Assembly: GCA_004010835.2 (NCBI GenBank)
Contig: CP030868.2
Span: 1-64,000 of the forward strand
Length of the DNA stretch: 64,000 nucleotides
Source of the DNA: Oenococcus sp. UCMA 16435
Lineage (GTDB): Bacteria > Bacillota > Bacilli > Lactobacillales > Lactobacillaceae
Direction: 5' to 3'
Shown: positions 26,709 through 35,949 of the stretch, piece after piece
How the letters are laid out: every line of letters begins with the position of its first letter
Numbering within the stretch: the first letter of the stretch is position 1
Notes under the pieces: generated by a model
Database searches by the model: none
What the model saw: only the letters and a program-made list of their open reading frames with translations
Told to the model about the DNA's origin: nothing
Position numbers and translations under genes: made by a program

Positions 26709-28077
26709 ACTGCCAAGGGGATTCATAGAAAAATATCAACGTTTACTTGGAAACGAAGCTGATAGTTTCTTAGCTAGTTTTCAATTAGAATCCAATAACG
26801 GCTTTCGTTTAAATCCTTTAAAGGATCTTCATAAATATGATTCTTTAAAAAAGAAACCTTCAATTGCTTGGAACCAGAAAAATGGGCGTTATGGCAAAAT
26901 TTTTGGTGAGTCAACGGCTTTTTTGAGTGGAATTGCTTATTCGCAGGAACCGAGCGCACAATTCGTTGCCCAAGTAGTTGATGCACAGCCTGGTGAAAGG
27001 ATTCTTGATCTAGCAGCTGCCCCTGGAGGAAAAAGTACGCAGATTGCCGCTGATATGAATAATCAGGGGCTGCTGATAGCTAACGAAATTAGTTTTTCCA
27101 GAGCGAAAATTCTTAGTGAAAATATCGAAAGATCGGGAATTACTAATTGCATCGTTACTAGCCATCGTCCTGATGAATTGGCTGAGCACTTTGAAAATTA
27201 TTTCGATAAGATCCTTTTAGATGCTCCCTGCAGCGGCGAGGGGATGTTTCGAAAAGACCCTCAGGCAATCAAATATTGGCATTCTGATTATAGTTTGGAA
27301 TGTGCCAAACGGCAAAAAGAAATTCTCAAATCGGCTTTGTCGATGCTTCGTCCGAATGGTCAACTGATTTATTCGACCTGCACCTTCGCTCCGGAAGAAG
27401 ATGAACAGATTATAGCTTGGCTTTTGGATAATTATTCAGAATTATCTCTTTTAAAAATTAAGAAAATTGATGGAATTGAAGATGGCCGTCCAAAATGGGC
27501 CGATGGCAATCGTGAATTAATAAATACAGCCCGCCTCTGGCCGAATAAAATTAAGGGTGAAGGACATTTTGTCGCTCGATTAATTAAATCGGACAGTCAG
27601 GATCAAAGAAGCAAAGTTAATGAATTAAATAGTAACTTAAGCGGAAACGATTCCCAAAATATTAAAAATGCTTTTGAAAAAAATCAACTTGATTTTCCAA
27701 TTAAACAAATTTATAAATTTGGCGATTATCTTTATTTATTTCCTGAAAAGTGTCCCGAAATTTCTGGTTTGAGGGTACTCCGTTTGGGCCTTCAAATCGG
27801 CCAACTAAAAAATAAACGTTTTCTTCCAGCTCATTCACTTGCTTTAAGTAATCTAGGCAAGGAAATCTCCCAAACTTATGAACTTTCGGATTACGAATTC
27901 AAACAATTTATTCATGGTGATGTAATTACTGACTCGGAAAAAGATTTTGTCAAGGGCTGGATCCTTATGACAAAACAATCTAATGGCATTGGTGTTGGCC
28001 GCTATTCTGACAAAGTAATTAAAAATTTTTACCCAAAGGGTTTAAGAAAGACAATCCATGATCAACCAAGGTCATAA
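26701..28077 (+). CDS. rsmF: rRNA (cytosine-5) methyltransferase, RsmF/NOL1-NOP2 family
   Basis: A 458-residue SAM-dependent enzyme that places m5C on 16S rRNA. Motif I is LDLAAAPGGKST near 101-112; motif IV LDAPCSGEGMFRKD holds the release cysteine near 179; motif VI STCTFAPEEDE holds the catalytic cysteine near 229. A C-terminal PUA-like region follows. The ATG overlaps the end of the esterase gene. Its last 16 bases overlap the end of fni on the other strand. Confidence 0.9.
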   Translation: MLELPRGFIEKYQRLLGNEADSFLASFQLESNNGFRLNPLKDLHKYDSLKKKPSIAWNQKNGRYGKIFGESTAFLSGIAYSQEPSAQFVAQVVDAQPGERILDLAAAPGGKSTQIAADMNNQGLLIANEISFSRAKILSENIERSGITNCIVTSHRPDELAEHFENYFDKILLDAPCSGEGMFRKDPQAIKYWHSDYSLECAKRQKEILKSALSMLRPNGQLIYSTCTFAPEEDEQIIAWLLDNYSELSLLKIKKIDGIEDGRPKWADGNRELINTARLWPNKIKGEGHFVARLIKSDSQDQRSKVNELNSNLSGNDSQNIKNAFEKNQLDFPIKQIYKFGDYLYLFPEKCPEISGLRVLRLGLQIGQLKNKRFLPAHSLALSNLGKEISQTYELSDYEFKQFIHGDVITDSEKDFVKGWILMTKQSNGIGVGRYSDKVIKNFYPKGLRKTIHDQPRS

Positions 28078-29166
28078 GGATCGATTTCTTTTAGTTGACT
28101 GATTTGTTCGCTCTTGGTGACCCCGTATGCTGCATATAGCAAAGGCAGCTGTTTTTGCCAGCTCTCAATTGTTTTTTCGAGTTTGTTTTGACTTAGTTGA
28201 AATAAGAAATAACCGGCAATACCGGCCATTTTTGCGCCAAGAGCCAGTGCATTAAAAACTTCTAAAGAATTTGTAATTCCACCGTTTGCAATAATTGGCA
28301 GACCGGTATTGGCTTGTTTTGCAAAACGAAGAGAATCGCTTGTGATGATACCAAGATTTGTATTACTGGTTAAAATGCTTTGAAATTCAGGGTCATCAAT
28401 TTCTTCTTCTTGGTCCTGCTCGTTTTGATCTTCTTGATCAATTGTTTCCCAAAAGGATTGACGATTTCTCGTTTCTTCGATTCTGCCAAAATCTGTTCCG
28501 CCAGCACCTGCTACATTTATAGCGGCAGGATGCAGACCGGCTAAGTCGGCGACTGATTTTTTCGACATACCGAAACCGACTTCTTTAAGAATGACAGGGA
28601 CATTGACCTGCTCAATGATATTACTTATATTTTTCTTCCAAGAGGTGAAGTCACGATCTCCTTCACTCATTGATAATTCTTGAACTGCATTTAGATGAAT
28701 CTCCAACGCATTTGCATCGACAATTCTGATAGCTTCTTTAGCGTCTTCTACGGAATGTCCTGCTCCAATATTGGCAAAAATGAAACCATCGGGATTTTCT
28801 TCGCGAACAATTGAAAAACTTTTGACTGTTTTTTTTTTCGCTAATAGATATAGATTCTGACCCAACCGCCATTGCAAGATTGTATTTTTTAGCAATACCG
28901 GCCAACTTTTGGTTAATTACACCGGTTCTAAAGCTTCCACCGGTCATTGCTTCGATATAAAACGGCCATTGAAAATGATTTCCAAAAAGATTAACCGAAT
29001 GGTTAACATCGTCAGCATTAACATTTGGTAAAACAGGACGATCTAAGCGAACAAATTGTAGTCCGCTTAAAGGCAACTTATGACGCCATTGCCAAATAAC
29101 CAGACTTAAATGTTCGTCTTTACGATGCGCATGAGCCGATTCAATTTTTTTAGAGTTTTCTGTCAC
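28062..29166 (-). pseudogene. fni: Type 2 isopentenyl-diphosphate isomerase, frameshifted in a run of ten A
   Basis: The gene for the FMN-dependent enzyme that interconverts IPP and DMAPP. The first part (from GTG 29166) reads to AMAVGSESISISEKK; the rest (TVKSFSIVREENPDGFIFANIG... to 28062) continues in another frame. The break is a run of ten A on the coding strand (plus 28829-28838); nine A would restore a normal 367-residue protein. Everything downstream is well conserved, including the INVAGAGGTDFG and ANGGI segments, so decay is very recent, or expression relies on slippage, or it is a sequencing error. GTGA overlaps the mvaK2 stop. Confidence 0.85.
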
Positions 29167-29912
29167 TTTTTATAGTATACGTGCAAATCAAGTGGAATAA
29201 TTCCGGCCGCCTGCCAATTATTTTTAATTTGTTGACTAATTTTCGGGTCTTTTGTAAAAGCGATCACGTTATCACCGCCACCTGCACCGGAAATTTTGGC
29301 TTCAATACCGAACTTTTTTGCAATCGCAATTGCTTTAATCAGCTTGTCTGTTAAAACGCCACTCAACTTTTCAAGATTTTTTTCAGCCAAAAAAATTTGT
29401 TGACTAAATTTTTCAAAATTCTTTTCTTTAATCAAGTCAGCCATTTTTCTAACAATTATATCGGATTCCTTAACAAAGGAGGGAGATAATTGATTTTTTT
29501 CGACTAGTTCGCTGGTGATAGCCGGTTTTCCAGTCCAACCTACAATTAAGTTCCAATTTTCAGGGAAAATAATTCTCTCTGGAAAACTGCCGTTTTTATA
29601 GAGCAATAAACCGGAATAGGTTGAAGCTGCTATGTCGGCACCAGAATTTTGCGGCTGCGTTTGTCGCGATAAAATTAGTGCCTGCTGGAAAATATCTTGA
29701 TTCGAAAGCGATGGATTTTTCAGCTTAGTCATTAAAACGGCGTAAGCGCCTGATGATCCTAGGCCGTATTTAACTCCCTTTTTGTTTACAAGCTCCGAAT
29801 AATTCTCTGAAATAAATCGGTCAACCGAAAAAACAAGTGCTAAATGATTTGCGAGCGTTACGGCATATTCTCCCGCTAGCATCAATTTTCCCGGTATTTT
29901 TAATTCAGACAT
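29163..29912 (-). CDS. mvaK2: Phosphomevalonate kinase, unusually short
   Basis: A 249-residue GHMP kinase making diphosphomevalonate. GHMP motifs are intact: KIPGKLMLAGEYAV at residues 4-17, GLGSSGAYAV near 51-60, the GADIAAS segment near 94 and KISGAGGGDN near 216. Known relatives are about 330-370 residues; here the stretch between the first two motifs and parts of the middle are shortened. Start overlaps mvaD by eight bases and the stop overlaps fni. Third gene of mvaK1-mvaD-mvaK2-fni. Confidence 0.88.
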   Translation of the reverse strand: MSELKIPGKLMLAGEYAVTLANHLALVFSVDRFISENYSELVNKKGVKYGLGSSGAYAVLMTKLKNPSLSNQDIFQQALILSRQTQPQNSGADIAASTYSGLLLYKNGSFPERIIFPENWNLIVGWTGKPAITSELVEKNQLSPSFVKESDIIVRKMADLIKEKNFEKFSQQIFLAEKNLEKLSGVLTDKLIKAIAIAKKFGIEAKISGAGGGDNVIAFTKDPKISQQIKNNWQAAGIIPLDLHVYYKK

Positions 29913-30849
29913 TTGATATGCCCCGACCGGGTCTTTGAATCAATATTTCGCCATAGTCTTTTAGTGAATTTATAATCTTTTCTTGATATTCCGAGTTGGT
30001 AATGACTTTAACGTTTGGACCGGCATCAACAGTTGCAAAGGCTAATGTTCCTTTTCTATAAAGTTCGTTAACTTTTGCGATAATTTGTCGAGTATTATCT
30101 GTGAAATAATCAAACGGTATTTTTGCGGTTCTGTTCAGTTCGTGCATTGATAAAGAATTATCTTCGGCAATTAAACCGATTTTTTCTAGATCATGATCTG
30201 AAATTGCTCTTAGCATTTCACTGATTTGGTTATCATTTTTTTTAAGCCAGTCGCTGTAATTCAAGGAAGTTTGGGCGAGCTGCATTCCTTCACTTGAAGA
30301 TATTTTTTTAATCCTTTTGTCGGCCAAAATATCGATAACTCGAATATCGAAATCTACCGGGTTCAAAATTGATTCGGCAAAAGAGTCGTTGTTGTTTTGG
30401 CCTTTGTGCCAAATGGAAAAACCACCGAAAATTGATCTGCTGGCCGATCCAGATCCGATCCTGGCAATTTTTGAAAGTTCTCGATCATCTAATTCGAGGT
30501 CAAAAGCTTGACTGGCAGCTTTTGCCAAAGCTGCAAAAGCTGAAGCCGAAGAAGCCAATCCAGCTGATGTTGGCACATGATTTTCACTGATAACTTTTAC
30601 AAAATTTTCATTGCCGCTCAAATTTCGAATAAAATTGATAATTTTGCTAATTCTTGGCCCTTCAATTTGTTTGCCATTAAGCTGGAAATAATCTTTTTTT
30701 AAAAATTGATCAATTTCGACGGCGGTTTCAGTATAAAAACGGTCTAGAGTAAGCCCAATTGAACTACTGGTCGGCAAATTCCAATTTAGGTCGCTTTTCC
30801 CCCAATACTTTATTAAAGCAATATTTGTATACGCACGAACTTTGCTCAT
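29905..30849 (-). CDS. mvaD: Diphosphomevalonate decarboxylase
   Basis: A 314-residue GHMP-superfamily enzyme yielding isopentenyl diphosphate. KVRAYTNIALIKYWGK lies at the start, and the phosphate loop is VPTSAGLASSASAFAALA near 95-112. The conserved GSGSASRSIFGG segment is near 135, and DAGPNVK near 275 carries the catalytic Asp. I chose the ATG at 30849, which overlaps the mvaK1 stop as TAATG; an in-frame ATG 18 bases upstream would add six residues. Confidence 0.95.
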   Translation of the reverse strand: MSKVRAYTNIALIKYWGKSDLNWNLPTSSSIGLTLDRFYTETAVEIDQFLKKDYFQLNGKQIEGPRISKIINFIRNLSGNENFVKVISENHVPTSAGLASSASAFAALAKAASQAFDLELDDRELSKIARIGSGSASRSIFGGFSIWHKGQNNNDSFAESILNPVDFDIRVIDILADKRIKKISSSEGMQLAQTSLNYSDWLKKNDNQISEMLRAISDHDLEKIGLIAEDNSLSMHELNRTAKIPFDYFTDNTRQIIAKVNELYRKGTLAFATVDAGPNVKVITNSEYQEKIINSLKDYGEILIQRPGRGISNV

Positions 30850-31769
30850 TATATTTTCGAAATCCAACTCTCTGATGCTCCCGACTTGTTTAGGGCGTTT
30901 TTTATCTCTCTCGCTGTTTCTAATTTGTCGCTCAAAGCAACAATACTTCCGCCTAAACCGCCACCGGTTAATTTTGCCCCTAGTGCTCCATGTTTTAGTG
31001 CAATCTTTATTAAGCGTTCCAAATAAGGTGTCGAAACTCCTAATTTTGACAGTAAAAGCTGATTTTCATTCATTAACTGCCCAAAATCTTTTAAGTCGTC
31101 TGCGATAATTTCTTCTCTTCCTTTATCAGCAATTTCTCCCATTTTTTTCAAATAGCCGCCGTAGACAGCTGGATTTTTTTCATAATTGTCAGCAACCAAT
31201 TGAACTGCTTGGGAGGTCAACCCGGCTGTCCCGGAATCAGCAATTACGATATATGCCTGGGTATCTAGTTTTAGGATGGTTGCATCTTTATTACTGTCGA
31301 AAAAAATCGGTCCTTCCGCCATGACGGCATAGGTGTCTCCTCCTGAAGACTTCCCATGATTTTTATTTTCGGCTATCTGAGCAAATTTAAAAACCTCTTC
31401 ATCACTATACTGATAATCGAAATAATCGCAAAAAGCCTTTACAATTGAGACAGCATATGCTGCTGACGATCCAAGTCCTTTTTTAGAGGGTATATTTGAT
31501 TTAACATGCAGTTTGAAAGTTAGATCGGGGCTTTCAAAGAAATTAAGCAATTCGACCAAGAGATTATAGATTCCGCTGAAACGGTAATTTAATTGGTACA
31601 TTGAACCGGAAAAATTATCCGTTTCGATAACCGTTGTGTCAGAATCAATAATTTCCGCTTTATTCGTAAGACTTAATAAAGGTGCGATGATTGCCGGATA
31701 TCCGTAGACAACCGAATGTTCTCCAAGAAGATGTGCTTTAGCGTGTGCTTGTCCAAAACCGAAATTCAT
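30849..31769 (-). CDS. mvaK1: Mevalonate kinase
   Basis: A 306-residue GHMP kinase, first of the ATP-dependent mevalonate steps. Motifs: GQAHAKAHLLGEHSVVYGYP at residues 6-25, KKGLGSSAAYAVS near 94, and KLTGGGLGGSIVA near 274. No ribosome site precedes the ATG; a -10-like TACAAT (31782-31777) ends eight bases ahead, so the whole mva operon seems to start as a leaderless message. It diverges from the exonuclease gene at 31806, 36 bases away. Confidence 0.95.
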   Translation of the reverse strand: MNFGFGQAHAKAHLLGEHSVVYGYPAIIAPLLSLTNKAEIIDSDTTVIETDNFSGSMYQLNYRFSGIYNLLVELLNFFESPDLTFKLHVKSNIPSKKGLGSSAAYAVSIVKAFCDYFDYQYSDEEVFKFAQIAENKNHGKSSGGDTYAVMAEGPIFFDSNKDATILKLDTQAYIVIADSGTAGLTSQAVQLVADNYEKNPAVYGGYLKKMGEIADKGREEIIADDLKDFGQLMNENQLLLSKLGVSTPYLERLIKIALKHGALGAKLTGGGLGGSIVALSDKLETAREIKNALNKSGASESWISKI

Positions 31770-31805
31770 AATATTAATTGTAGTAAAAAAGGTAAAATTT
31801 TGTAG

Positions 31806-33275
31806 ATGGATGAAAATTCAACTTTTGCAATTGTGGATTTAGAAACGACTGCTCCATTCAAAGAGGGTGGCCATATTATTCAAATTGGTATTAGTTTTGT
31901 TAAAAATTGGAAAATAATCAATAATTTCCAGACAATGGTCAATCCCGGCGTTAAAATTCCTGAGCAAATCGTAGATTTAACCGGAATTAAAAACGAAGAT
32001 GTTGAGAATGCGCCATATTTTGAAGATTTGGCCCAAATGATTCATGACCAATTGTCGGGAACTGTTTTTGTTGCGCACAACGTTCGTTATGATTTTCCTT
32101 ATTTGAATGGCGAGTTTGCCCGAATAAAAATGCGCCGTTTGCGTTTGGAATACGTCGACACTGTTCAATTGGCGCAAATTGTTTTTCCAACGATGAACAG
32201 CTATAAATTGGATGAACTTGTTCAAAAACTGGGTATCAACTTGCCTAGACATCATCGAGCGGATCAGGATGCATCGGCCACAGCACAACTTTTTTTGAAA
32301 ATTCACGAGCGTTTGCAGGAATTTCCACAAAATACTTTGGATAATTTAGTTCATAATTCGAAAAGCTTGCTTGGAAATACGGAAGCGATTTTCCATTTGT
32401 CTAAAGGAAAAAAGACTTTCGCCGGTGATCGATACGGTCCCTTTGATATTGCTCGATTAAGTGCAATAGAGAATGAACAACTTGCTGAATGGATCGAAGA
32501 AAAAAAACAGTCTTCAATTTCCAAAACTGTCCCGGCAACGATTTTAAGACCACGTCAAGAATCTTTTGCCAATGTTTTTCAATCAAAAATTCATAATAAA
32601 AATAACAAGATTTTTTCCGTTTTTTCTCGGCCACGTTTTGGAAAAACAAATGCATATTTAGATTTGGCTGTGAAAATGGCTGCTAAAGAATATAAAATTT
32701 TAATCGTTGAGGAAAATTATTTAAGAAGGCGATCGGCTTTTCAAAAGTCTCAATCCTTATTTCCCGAGAATAGGGACTTGTTTCAAATTCCGATTACGAG
32801 AAAGGATTTTATTAGTTTGGATAAATTGGCGAGTGTTCTTTCAATCGAAGATAATCCGAGCCGCCAGTTAGCAAAACTAAGGGTAATTAGTTGGCTGCTT
32901 GAAACCAGGACAGGAAATTTAAACGAATTCGTTAATGGCTTTCCAGAACCACTTTTTAATTTTTTTAGTGATCAGAAATCACCAAGTCAATTTGACTATT
33001 TCAAACGATCAATAGATAATTACGTTTTTCCTTCAATTGGTGTCACCGATCTTGATAGTTTTTTACGAACGGAAAATGAATTTTCTCAAGATTACGATTT
33101 GTTTATCTTCGATGTCGATAAAGAAATATCAAACTTAACTGATATGTTGATGCTTTTCCCAAAAAAGGTTATTCTGTTTACTCAAGCTCAAAGCTACATA
33201 AAAAATTGGTATTCAATCAGGGATTTTTCTGATATGAATTCTGTAATTTTGTCTTTAGATAGTGAATTAAAATAG
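31806..33275 (+). CDS. dinG: DinG-like protein: DnaQ exonuclease with shortened helicase part
   Basis: A 489-residue protein. Residues 5-170 are a DEDDh 3'-5' exonuclease: FAIVDLETT, then VAHNVRYDFPYL and HRADQDASATA. The rest matches the position of the DinG helicase, but only about 300 residues remain of the usual 700. The Walker A is degenerate (SRPRFGKTNA), the Walker B position reads FIFDVDKEISNL, and later helicase motifs are absent. It is followed by a tseB-like gene, asnS and dnaD as in Bacillus. A -10-like TAAAAT ends eight bases before the ATG. Helicase activity is doubtful. Confidence 0.8.
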   Translation: MDENSTFAIVDLETTAPFKEGGHIIQIGISFVKNWKIINNFQTMVNPGVKIPEQIVDLTGIKNEDVENAPYFEDLAQMIHDQLSGTVFVAHNVRYDFPYLNGEFARIKMRRLRLEYVDTVQLAQIVFPTMNSYKLDELVQKLGINLPRHHRADQDASATAQLFLKIHERLQEFPQNTLDNLVHNSKSLLGNTEAIFHLSKGKKTFAGDRYGPFDIARLSAIENEQLAEWIEEKKQSSISKTVPATILRPRQESFANVFQSKIHNKNNKIFSVFSRPRFGKTNAYLDLAVKMAAKEYKILIVEENYLRRRSAFQKSQSLFPENRDLFQIPITRKDFISLDKLASVLSIEDNPSRQLAKLRVISWLLETRTGNLNEFVNGFPEPLFNFFSDQKSPSQFDYFKRSIDNYVFPSIGVTDLDSFLRTENEFSQDYDLFIFDVDKEISNLTDMLMLFPKKVILFTQAQSYIKNWYSIRDFSDMNSVILSLDSELK

Positions 33276-33315
33276 CCGTTTTTATATAATTTATAATCGT
33301 AGTAAGTGAGGATAT

Positions 33316-33828
33316 TTGGACAACTATTCAAGAATACAATATCAAGAGAAATCAAATAAGGCTCATCGACGTTTGATTTATGTCGGTTTGATGATTTTTG
33401 TACTACTTTCGGTTACGCTTTATCTTTTTGTTGTTTTACTGCCAATTAACAGTACTGCTAGTAAATTTTCAAGTTTAGCGGAAACGAAAGCCGGGATTAA
33501 GAAAGTTAAGACTTTTAAAGAGAGCGATCGCAATGGCAGCTACTATTCGGTCTATGGCACTAACAGCAAAGGAAAAGAATATGTGGTCATTTTCAATGCT
33601 AAAGAAAAGATCGTTGATAAGGTTCCGACTTCCAAACAGGTTTCGGACAGCAAACTCGATAAAATTTATGAAAAGTACAAGGTCAAAAATGTTTATTCCT
33701 TTGCTCCATCGATTTATAAGGGTCGTGCTGTTTTTGAATTGAGTTATGAAGGAAAAAAGAATTCGGTGAATTTTCTGACAGTTGATTTAAAAAGTGGCAA
33801 AATTTATCGATTAATTGAAGGATTATAG
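33316..33828 (+). CDS. tseB: TseB/YpmB-like membrane-anchored protein (DUF5590)
   Basis: A 170-residue protein with a basic N-terminus, one membrane segment at about residues 24-44 and an extracellular domain with two weakly repeated halves, as in the YpmB/TseB family that modulates the cell-wall elongation enzyme PBP2A. Assignment rests on topology, size and position between dinG and asnS, as in Bacillus. TTG start with GTGAGGA ahead. Sequence-level recognition is moderate. Confidence 0.65.
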   Translation: MDNYSRIQYQEKSNKAHRRLIYVGLMIFVLLSVTLYLFVVLLPINSTASKFSSLAETKAGIKKVKTFKESDRNGSYYSVYGTNSKGKEYVVIFNAKEKIVDKVPTSKQVSDSKLDKIYEKYKVKNVYSFAPSIYKGRAVFELSYEGKKNSVNFLTVDLKSGKIYRLIEGL

Positions 33829-33851
33829 TAATTTCAAGGAGTTTTAAGTAA

Positions 33852-35156
33852 ATGGGAGAAGTTAAAGTAATTAGAATCGAAGACGTTTCTAAATTTGTCG
33901 GCCAAACGGTCAAGATTGGTGTTTGGCTTAGACAAAAAAGAGGCAGCGGAAAAATTGCGTTTTTACAGCTTCGTGATGGAACCGGCTTTATGCAGGGAGT
34001 TGTTTCGGCCGGTGATGTTGACGAAGCCATTTTTAAGTTAGCTGAACATTTAAAGCAGGAAAGCAGTTTTTATGTAACTGGAGAAATTAACAAAGATACA
34101 AGAAGCGAATTTGGTTTTGAAATGGCTGTTTCCAATATTGAGCTTGTTGGCGAGTCGGAAGATTATCCGATAACGCCAAAGGAACATGGCACGGATTTTC
34201 TGTTTGACGAAAGACATTTATACTTGCGCCATCAAAAACCATACGCAACAATGAAAATTCGCGATGAAATTATTCGTTCGATTTATGACTTTTTTTATAA
34301 AGACGGTTTTTTGAAGTTGGATTCGCCAATTATTACCGATTCGGCACCGGAAGGAACGACCGAGCTGTTTCCGGTTAAATATTTTGACAAAAACGCTTAT
34401 TTATCTCAAACCGGTCAGCTTTATGCTGAAGCAGGAGCGATGGCTTTTGGAAAGGTTTATGATTTTGGCCCTACATTCCGTGCAGAGAAGTCATCGACTC
34501 GCCGACATCTCACTGAATTTTGGATGATTGATGCTGAAATGGCTTGGATGCATCAAGAAGATTCGCTAGATATTCAGGAACGTTTTATAGCTTATTTGAT
34601 TCAAAGAGTTCTTGATAATTGTCAAATAGAATTAAAAATGCTTGGTCGGGATATCGAAAAATTGCGCTCGTATACGAAGCTCCCATATCCCAGAATCGGT
34701 TACGATGATGCAGTGAAAGTATTACAGGATAACGATTTTCAAATTGAATGGGGTGTCGATTTTGGTTCACCTGAGGAAACTTTTTTGGCAAATCGTTTTA
34801 ATTCTCCGTTTTTCATTGTCAATTTTCCTAAAGCGATTAAAGCGTTTTATATGAAACGTCATCCAAGTCGCGATGATGTTGTGATTTCAGCGGATATGTT
34901 GGCTCCAGAGGGCTACGGAGAAATAATAGGTGGTTCCGAACGTGATACCGATTATGATTATTTGAAAGAGCGTATTATTGCTCAGCATCTTGATCTTTCT
35001 GAATACAGTTGGTACTTGGATCTTCGTAAATATGGGGCCGTGCCGCACTCTGGCTTTGGTCTTGGTTTAGAGCGTTTGATTCGTTTTATAGCAGGCGAAG
35101 ACCATATTCGCGAGACAATTCCGTTTCCAAGGACCTTGAATCGATTGCATCCCTAA
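33852..35156 (+). CDS. asnS: Asparaginyl-tRNA synthetase
   Basis: A 434-residue class II synthetase charging tRNA-Asn. An OB-fold anticodon-binding domain occupies about residues 10-110; class II motif 2 is [19 protein letters not shown] near 205-223, and motif 3 [12 protein letters not shown] lies near 405-416. Gly-Ser-Glu (GGSERD) near 355 is typical of the Asp/Asn group. AAGGAG precedes the ATG. The stop overlaps the dnaD start by one base. Confidence 0.95.
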   Translation: MGEVKVIRIEDVSKFVGQTVKIGVWLRQKRGSGKIAFLQLRDGTGFMQGVVSAGDVDEAIFKLAEHLKQESSFYVTGEINKDTRSEFGFEMAVSNIELVGESEDYPITPKEHGTDFLFDERHLYLRHQKPYATMKIRDEIIRSIYDFFYKDGFLKLDSPIITDSAPEGTTELFPVKYFDKNAYLSQTGQLYAEAGAMAFGKVYDFGPTFRAEKSSTRRHLTEFWMIDAEMAWMHQEDSLDIQERFIAYLIQRVLDNCQIELKMLGRDIEKLRSYTKLPYPRIGYDDAVKVLQDNDFQIEWGVDFGSPEETFLANRFNSPFFIVNFPKAIKAFYMKRHPSRDDVVISADMLAPEGYGEIIGGSERDTDYDYLKERIIAQHLDLSEYSWYLDLRKYGAVPHSGFGLGLERLIRFIAGEDHIRETIPFPRTLNRLHP

Positions 35157-35884
35157 TGGACGAAGATGAGAAACAATTTTTTGCCGAAGGGAATGTTGAT
35201 ATTCCAATTCGACTTTTAAGGAATTATCATCAAATTGGGTTGAGCAACGAAGACTTAATTGTTGTTATCCAACTTTTCACTTTCTCAAGAGAAGGGATTA
35301 AGTTGCCAAGTGCCGAGTTGATTTCTGCACGAACTAATTTTTCTCAGAATTCAATCCAAAGAATTCTTGAAAAATTGCTTAATCTTAAATTTATTTCCTT
35401 TTCAACAAATAATGATGCATATGAGTTAAGTGGTTTAATCGAAAAACTCGTTGCTGGCGGTCAGGTTGATTCACATTCTTTATCTGCCGATAAAAGTCTT
35501 AATCAGGTTGGTACGCAAAAGCGTCTTTATCAGACCTTCCAAAGAGAATTCGGTCGAATGTTAACACCGATGGAATTGCAGACAATCTCTGAATGGCTGA
35601 AAAAGGACCAATTTAGCCCTGAGCTGGTTGTTACTGCACTTAGCCAGGCTGTTAATGCCCAAATCTTAAATCTGCGTTACATCGAAAGAATACTGCTTAA
35701 TTGGAAACATAATAATGTTCATACGAAAGAACAGGCTGAAGCCGATAATTTGCAACATCGACAGAAATACTCCATCGATTCTCCTGATAGGGACCAAGAA
35801 TTCAAAAAAAATCCTTCTGCTTCTTCCGGAGCAGAAAAAATTAAGATACCTTTAAAAAAAATCGGCGAAAAAAAGAAATCTTAG
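35156..35884 (+). CDS. dnaD: Replication initiation protein DnaD
   Basis: A 242-residue primosome protein. The N-terminal winged helix (about residues 15-90) and the C-terminal DnaD/DnaB2 domain (about 125-195, with FGRMLTPMELQTISEW) are both present, then a basic tail. The ATG shares its A with the asnS stop (TAATG). Gene order asnS-dnaD and the facing ponA-recU pair match Bacillus; nth, usual between them, is absent. Confidence 0.92.
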   Translation: MDEDEKQFFAEGNVDIPIRLLRNYHQIGLSNEDLIVVIQLFTFSREGIKLPSAELISARTNFSQNSIQRILEKLLNLKFISFSTNNDAYELSGLIEKLVAGGQVDSHSLSADKSLNQVGTQKRLYQTFQREFGRMLTPMELQTISEWLKKDQFSPELVVTALSQAVNAQILNLRYIERILLNWKHNNVHTKEQAEADNLQHRQKYSIDSPDRDQEFKKNPSASSGAEKIKIPLKKIGEKKKS

Positions 35885-35894
35885 TTTTTCTAAA

Positions 35895-35929
35895 TAAAAA
35901 AAGCGGATATTGAAAATCCGCTTTTTTTC
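35895..35929. terminator. Bidirectional terminator between dnaD and ponA
   Basis: AAAAAAAGCGGAT pairs with ATCCGCTTTTTTT. The dnaD run enters from the left and ponA from the right, so one hairpin ends both. Confidence 0.9.
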
Positions 35930-35949
35930 TGTTTTATTTAAGAACTTAA

